Of a DNA stretch of 25,088 nucleotides, positions 21,524 through 25,088 are shown piece after piece. The DNA lies in IMG/VR virus record IMGVR_UViG_3300013118_000136, positions 1-25,088 of that record, one strand, 5' to 3'. This stretch comes from a virus. Under the pieces are notes generated by a model that was not told the origin of the DNA, searched no databases, and was given only the letters and a program-made list of their open reading frames with translations. The position numbers and the translations under genes are program-made. Every line of letters begins with the position of its first letter. Within the stretch, counting starts at the first letter, position 1.

Positions 21524-22737
21524 AATTAACAAAAGAGTATGTAGGAAAACCAAACCAACCTTCTTATGATTATGTACCTGATGATTGGTACAATATTGAT
21601 AAAGGATATAATCCAAATATAAATTACTCAAAATTGAAAGTAATTTCTCCAGAGTTATCTAAAAAGCTTTGGGATAATGTTAATAAGGATCTATTATGGG
21701 ATTTAAGATATTTTGCTCATAATGTTCAAAAAGGTTGGGAAGTAAAATATGATGTAGTTCCTGAAAAAGATTATGAAGTACCTGAAGCAGCTCTTGATTT
21801 AGATGTAGAGTATTTTGGATTTTGGGCCACGGCAGATGATCGTCTTAGATATATTTGTGAAAATATTGTTACTAATGATTCAATACCTCTTATTGATAAG
21901 ATTGGTAATGGATTAGCATCTCATTTTTATGGTGCACGAAATGTTCATCAAGGAATGACTGGCAAATCAAACCCTAAAGAAGCATTGATTGATTATAATC
22001 AATTAGCTGATGACCAATTAGAATTCTCAGAATCGGGAGAAGTTGGAGTATATACTTCAAATCTAAGATCATTCTTAGAACAGCAAAAGAAAGCTGGTGT
22101 AAAATTTTGGGGTACGACAGAGTTACATACGTCTATACAAACAGCTGGAAGACGTATGGTTAATGGTTATTATAAAGGAAATCCCTTAGATGATGATAAG
22201 GGGACTACAGCCAATGTTGCTGAATGGATTGCCTCTTGGAGAAATTCTGGTCTATTACAAAATATGATTGAGAATTCTGGTCTTAAAGCTATGTGCGAAA
22301 TTCTTGGATCTGAATGGGGTATTGGTGATTATTATAAATTTCATGGAGGTTCAGATCTAAGTCTTTGCCCTGAACTTAATGCTTATTTGGATGAAAGATA
22401 TGTTATTCCAGGACCTGGTGCATCATCTACTCTTAAAGACTTATGGCCAAATCTTACTAAAAAAGAAGTACCATATGATAAGAGAGTTATATGGTTACGA
22501 GAAAATCAAAAAGAACTATTAGGCTTACCTGAAATCAACGAGTTTTTTCATGAATTGAAAGTTGGAGATATTAGTATATTTCCTGAAAAAATTAATGAGA
22601 TCAAAACAACTCAAGCAGAAGTATTATGCTGTCAGTTTGCTATCTTTAAAGACTTACAACAGAATCCAGAAAAAATAGCCAAACGTAAAGTTGCAAGAAC
22701 AGCTACTTCATGCACATTAGAGGAATTCTTTACATAA
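21520..22737 (+). CDS. DNA-glycosylase-fold protein resembling alpha-glutamyl/putrescinyl-thymine pyrophosphorylase / hmdU DNA kinase helical domain; LxxFF tail
   Basis: 405 residues, all-helical in appearance. Residues about 265-340 contain G-I-G-D-Y-Y, Y-V-I-P-G-P-G-A-S-S-T-L-K-D-L and V-I-W-L-R-E-N-Q-K-E-L, then V-L-C-C-Q-F-A-I-F-K. This order (Gly-Pro-Gly-Ala turn, R/E-x-x-Q helix, C-x-F near the end) is what I recall for the helix-hairpin-helix, DNA-glycosylase-like proteins of phage thymine hypermodification systems. The product could attach or transfer a group on a hydroxymethylated base in DNA. It ends C-T-L-E-E-F-F-T, matching the tail of the SGNH-like protein. Family assignment is from memory and only moderately sure. 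Confidence 0.55.
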   Translation: MKLTKEYVGKPNQPSYDYVPDDWYNIDKGYNPNINYSKLKVISPELSKKLWDNVNKDLLWDLRYFAHNVQKGWEVKYDVVPEKDYEVPEAALDLDVEYFGFWATADDRLRYICENIVTNDSIPLIDKIGNGLASHFYGARNVHQGMTGKSNPKEALIDYNQLADDQLEFSESGEVGVYTSNLRSFLEQQKKAGVKFWGTTELHTSIQTAGRRMVNGYYKGNPLDDDKGTTANVAEWIASWRNSGLLQNMIENSGLKAMCEILGSEWGIGDYYKFHGGSDLSLCPELNAYLDERYVIPGPGASSTLKDLWPNLTKKEVPYDKRVIWLRENQKELLGLPEINEFFHELKVGDISIFPEKINEIKTTQAEVLCCQFAIFKDLQQNPEKIAKRKVARTATSCTLEEFFT

Positions 22738-22862
22738 TGAAATATGCTAAACAAGGCATTCATGCCAAAAAGAAATGCCCATATTGTGATCACGAAAACA
22801 ACCCCGCCAATTTAGCCAGACATATTAAAAAACAACATAAGGATAAATTAGATAATGATTAA
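22737..22862 (+). CDS. Very small C2H2-type zinc-finger protein (41 aa)
   Basis: ATG at 22737 (TAATG overlap with the preceding stop) to TAA at 22860-22862. The peptide carries C14-P-Y-C17 and H29-x4-H34, a single C2H2 finger, flanked by Lys-rich ends. It overlaps the cytosine-methyltransferase-like gene by eight bases. It is likely a nucleic-acid-binding accessory of the surrounding modification genes, although this is inference from position. It is short but well supported by motif and junctions. Confidence 0.65.
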   Translation: MKYAKQGIHAKKKCPYCDHENNPANLARHIKKQHKDKLDND

Positions 22863-24069
22863 ACATGCTAGCATAATACCATTAATTGGTGGAATAACAC
22901 TCGGTGCTGAAAAAATATTTGGACAAAGGCCTGAATATATACTTTCATATCCACTGTTTGCGAGTAATGATAAACACCTATTAGAGTATTATAATAATGA
23001 AGTGCCATATCACGTGATGGAAGTCGGTGACAATCAAACATTCCCACAAGTAGATGTTGTGACAACATGCTGTCCATGTGCTGGTTTATCAAGTTTAAGT
23101 ATTAATCCTGGTAGTGATAAAGAAGTAAATGATTGGATGTTGAATTCGGCTGAGTTTGTTATGGGTGAAATGAAGCCTAAAGTATTTTGGGGTGAAAATG
23201 CTCCAAGACTTGCTACTAAATTGGGTGCTCCAGTAGTAAAGAAACTAAGAAAAATTGCTTCAAAAAATGGATATGTAATGAGTCTTTATAAAACTAAGAG
23301 TATTTTACATGGGCTAGGTCAAGTTCGTGATAGAACATTTTACTTCTTTTGGAAAGATTCTCAAATTCCAATGTTTGAATATTATGATCGTCCATATGAG
23401 AAGATTGAAGACATGATTCGATCGGTTGAGTATGATGAAAATGATCCAATGTCAGTACTAACAAATGATAAGATTCCTTCTAAAGATGATTTATATTATC
23501 GATACATTTTAGAAGAGATTGAAGGTGGAATAAGTCATTCGAAGTTCCAAGATAAAATATCTTCTGAGAATAGACGAACTGGTAGTGTAATGTCATATCT
23601 TGAAGAGAAAGATGGTGGTTACTTAAAGTTTATTGAATGGCTTAAGAAAATTGGTCGAGATGATATAGTTGAAAAGACTATGAAAAAGCATCTTAAGTTA
23701 ATGGAAGGAAAGAACATTATGCGCCGTACGACTGAAGTTCCTTCAGATTATATTGGTGCATTTGTTGCTCATTTACCTCAATATCTTACTCACCCAGATG
23801 AAGATCGATATTTGACTGTTCGTGAAGCTATGTCAGTTATGAAACTTCCCTCAAATTTTAATTTAATAGAACCTAAGAAAAATCTTAATCATATTTGTCA
23901 AAATGTTCCAGTAACAACAGCTGCTGATATGGCTAAAAATGTGAAAAGTTATCTTGAAGGAAATATTGAAATGATTAAATCTGAATTCATCATTCAAGAT
24001 AACAAGTCTAAGAAGATAGAAGATTTTCATCAAGAAGATCTAACTAAATTTTTTAGTTTACAAGCATAG
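22855..24069 (+). CDS. C5-cytosine methyltransferase-like protein with LxxFF tail
   Basis: 404 residues. The m5C-methyltransferase motif order is intact: motif I-like P-L-I-G-G-I-T-L-G-A near the start, motif IV with P-C at 74-75 (T-C-C-P-C-A-G-L-S), motif VI G-E-N-A-P-R-L, motif VIII Q-V-R-D-R-T-F, then R-Y-L-T-V-R-E-A-M (motif IX-like) and Q-N-V-P-V (motif X-like). About 200 residues between VIII and IX form the variable target-recognition region. The protein ends D-L-T-K-F-F-S-L-Q-A, an L-x-x-F-F tail. The reaction is probably SAM-dependent transfer to C5 of cytosine, or a variant. It overlaps the zinc-finger gene; promoter P5 follows directly. Confidence 0.82.
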   Translation: MIKHASIIPLIGGITLGAEKIFGQRPEYILSYPLFASNDKHLLEYYNNEVPYHVMEVGDNQTFPQVDVVTTCCPCAGLSSLSINPGSDKEVNDWMLNSAEFVMGEMKPKVFWGENAPRLATKLGAPVVKKLRKIASKNGYVMSLYKTKSILHGLGQVRDRTFYFFWKDSQIPMFEYYDRPYEKIEDMIRSVEYDENDPMSVLTNDKIPSKDDLYYRYILEEIEGGISHSKFQDKISSENRRTGSVMSYLEEKDGGYLKFIEWLKKIGRDDIVEKTMKKHLKLMEGKNIMRRTTEVPSDYIGAFVAHLPQYLTHPDEDRYLTVREAMSVMKLPSNFNLIEPKKNLNHICQNVPVTTAADMAKNVKSYLEGNIEMIKSEFIIQDNKSKKIEDFHQEDLTKFFSLQA

Positions 24070-24085
24070 AAAAATGTGATATAAT
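24057..24085 (+). promoter_or_regulatory. Phage promoter P5 (extended -10)
   Basis: -35 TTTACA at 24057-24062 overlaps the last codons of the methyltransferase-like gene. A 17-base spacer leads to TGATATAAT, -10 at 24080-24085. The predicted start near 24092 leaves a leader of about 17 bases containing CCGGAG before the ATG at 24109, so this transcript does have a ribosome site. Confidence 0.8.
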
Positions 24086-24108
24086 AATATTTTAATACCG
24101 GAGTTTTT

Positions 24109-24513
24109 ATGAGTACAGATTGGGCAAAGGATATGAATGATATGCACCGACATTATGGTGTACATGATGTTGTAGAGAAAATGGATCCAGAGATGCTAAT
24201 AAAATTTGTTAGTTTTAGACATCTTTGTATCAATGAAGAGGTTGAAGAATTCAAAGAAGCATACGACAATAATGATGCTGAAGAAATGGTAGATGCTCTT
24301 ATTGATATGTGTGTATTCGCAATTGGTACTTTAGACCTTATGGGTGTTGATGCTAATGAAGCTTGGAGCAAAGTATTCGATGCTAATATGAATAAGAAAG
24401 TTGGTGTTAAAGAAGGAAGACCTAATCCGTTTGGTCTACCAGATTTAATTAAACCAGAGGATTGGGTTGCCCCAGATCATTTAGATAATCATGGAAAGTT
24501 TATCTATGTATAG
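24109..24513 (+). CDS. MazG-like nucleoside triphosphate pyrophosphohydrolase
   Basis: 134 residues. The metal site ExxE(n)ExxD is visible: E44-x-x-E47 in N-E-E-V-E-E-F, then E59-x-x-D62 and D66 in E-E-M-V-D-A-L-I-D. A later A-N-M-N-K-K-V-G-V-K-E-G-R-P-N-P-F segment is typical of phage MazG / phosphoribosyl-ATP-pyrophosphatase-like proteins. It hydrolyses a (d)NTP to the monophosphate. T4 with hydroxymethylcytosine needs a dCTPase (gp56) from the same broad superfamily, so a dCTP or dUTP substrate would suit this cluster, but specificity cannot be read off. Behind promoter P5. Confidence 0.78.
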   Translation: MSTDWAKDMNDMHRHYGVHDVVEKMDPEMLIKFVSFRHLCINEEVEEFKEAYDNNDAEEMVDALIDMCVFAIGTLDLMGVDANEAWSKVFDANMNKKVGVKEGRPNPFGLPDLIKPEDWVAPDHLDNHGKFIYV

Positions 24514-24581
24514 TTAATATTGTACAGCATTGAGAATTATATTATGGTGGTTTTTCACAAAACAGGAGCAGTATACAACAA

Positions 24582-25088
24582 ATGAGATCAATTTTAGGTA
24601 TTCTAAATGAATTGGAATCTACCACTAAGAGATTAGAAAAACTTGAGATCCTTGAAAGGAATAAAGATAACAAGCATCTAAAGAAAGTTCTTAAGTATGC
24701 ATTAGATCCACATATAACATTTTATATAAAGAAGATACCAGTATATCGTCATATCAAAACAAATCATGATGATGCGGTATTCCAATATCTTGATAAGTTT
24801 TCATCTAGGAAACTAACTGGTGGAAAAGCTATCAGATCATTAACAACACTTCTTGAAAGTACTTCGTCTGAAGTTGCTGAAGTCGTTGAACGAATCATTA
24901 AAAAAGATTTGCGTTGTGGTGTATCAACCGCTACAGCCAATACCATTTATGGAAAGGATTTCATTAAGAAGTTTCCTTGTATGCTAGCATCATCTATGAA
25001 TGAAAAGAATCTATCAAAAATTGAATATCCAGCGTATGTTCAAACTAAGATGGATGGAATGCGAGCAATGGTTGTCTTTAAAGACGGT
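24582..25088 (+). CDS. 30: ATP-dependent DNA ligase, T4 gp30 type (5' part; runs off the window)
   Basis: The first 169 residues are present. A helical N-terminal domain (1-150, with K-K-D-L-R-C-G-V-S and F-P-C-M-L-A) leads to the adenylation site V-Q-T-K-M-D-G-M-R-A with K156 as the likely AMP-accepting lysine (K159 in T4 ligase). The window ends just after. The ligase seals nicks in lagging-strand synthesis and repair. The ATG is at 24582; the nearest purine-rich site (GGAG) is some 14 bases upstream, so initiation may be weak. The 68-base gap before it shows no clear member of the P1-P5 promoter family. Confidence 0.9.
   Translation, partial: MRSILGILNELESTTKRLEKLEILERNKDNKHLKKVLKYALDPHITFYIKKIPVYRHIKTNHDDAVFQYLDKFSSRKLTGGKAIRSLTTLLESTSSEVAEVVERIIKKDLRCGVSTATANTIYGKDFIKKFPCMLASSMNEKNLSKIEYPAYVQTKMDGMRAMVVFKDG

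Noticed and set aside
24514-24581. Possible promoter (TTAATA or TGTACA with TATATT) before the DNA ligase gene
   Set aside because: Spacing is 18 or 11 bases and no extended -10 TGATATAAT core is present, so it does not match the P1-P5 set; readthrough from P5 explains expression.
1-25088. tRNA genes, CRISPR arrays, insertion sequences, integrase or attachment sites
   Set aside because: I saw no cloverleaf-like segment, no regularly spaced repeats and no transposase or integrase motif. Gaps are too small to hide a large element.

Overview
The window is a densely packed, AT-rich stretch of a large T4-type myovirus genome. Every convincing gene is on the + strand, and most neighbours touch or overlap by ATGA, GTGA or TAATG junctions. 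T4-family hallmarks present are a gp61-type primase, class Ia ribonucleotide reductase (NrdA, NrdB), the split type II topoisomerase (gp39/60-like and gp52-like), a T4 RNase H-type nuclease, a gp42-type thymidylate-synthase-family enzyme and a gp30-type ATP-dependent DNA ligase. The host cannot be named from sequence alone. The promoters look like ordinary sigma-70 extended -10 promoters, which fits a bacterial host whose vegetative RNA polymerase reads them.

Region 1 (12-5052) holds short, mostly unrecognised genes. Six of them (within 230-3505) begin with the same short leader, M-K-(T/H)-F followed by a (L/I)-x-E tripeptide. This is the architecture of the T4 capsid-targeting sequence that the prohead protease cuts from internal head proteins. 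One of the six is a nucleotidyltransferase of the NMN adenylyltransferase type. The region therefore looks like a module of proteins packaged in the head.

Region 2 (5057-16963) is replication and nucleotide metabolism: primase, a zinc-ribbon protein, NrdA, NrdB, a GIY-YIG nuclease whose 5' end looks frameshifted, a run of very small genes including two overlapping membrane peptides, topoisomerase subunits flanking a MazG-like pyrophosphohydrolase, RNase H, a Cys-rich protein and a possible PD-(D/E)xK protein.

Region 3 (16964-24513) looks like a DNA base-modification island. It holds a dATP/dGTP diphosphohydrolase-like protein; a thymidylate-synthase-family enzyme with the Asp that marks dCMP rather than dUMP specificity; an SGNH-like protein; a myo-inositol-phosphate-synthase homologue; a HAD phosphatase; an FkbM methyltransferase; a protein resembling the DNA-glycosylase-like enzymes of thymine hypermodification; a small zinc finger; a C5-cytosine-methyltransferase-like protein; and a MazG-like pyrophosphohydrolase. 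Three of these proteins end in an L-x-x-F-F tail resembling a sliding-clamp-binding (PIP-like) motif. My hypothesis is that the island makes a modified cytosine, possibly carrying an inositol-derived or other polyol group, with the polymer-acting enzymes tethered to the replication clamp. A 5' part of the DNA ligase gene closes the window.

Five near-identical promoters (TTTACA-like, 17 bp, TGATATAAT) drive the blocks. Two of them place the expected transcription start exactly on an ATG, suggesting leaderless mRNAs for the primase and the dATP/dGTP diphosphohydrolase-like gene.
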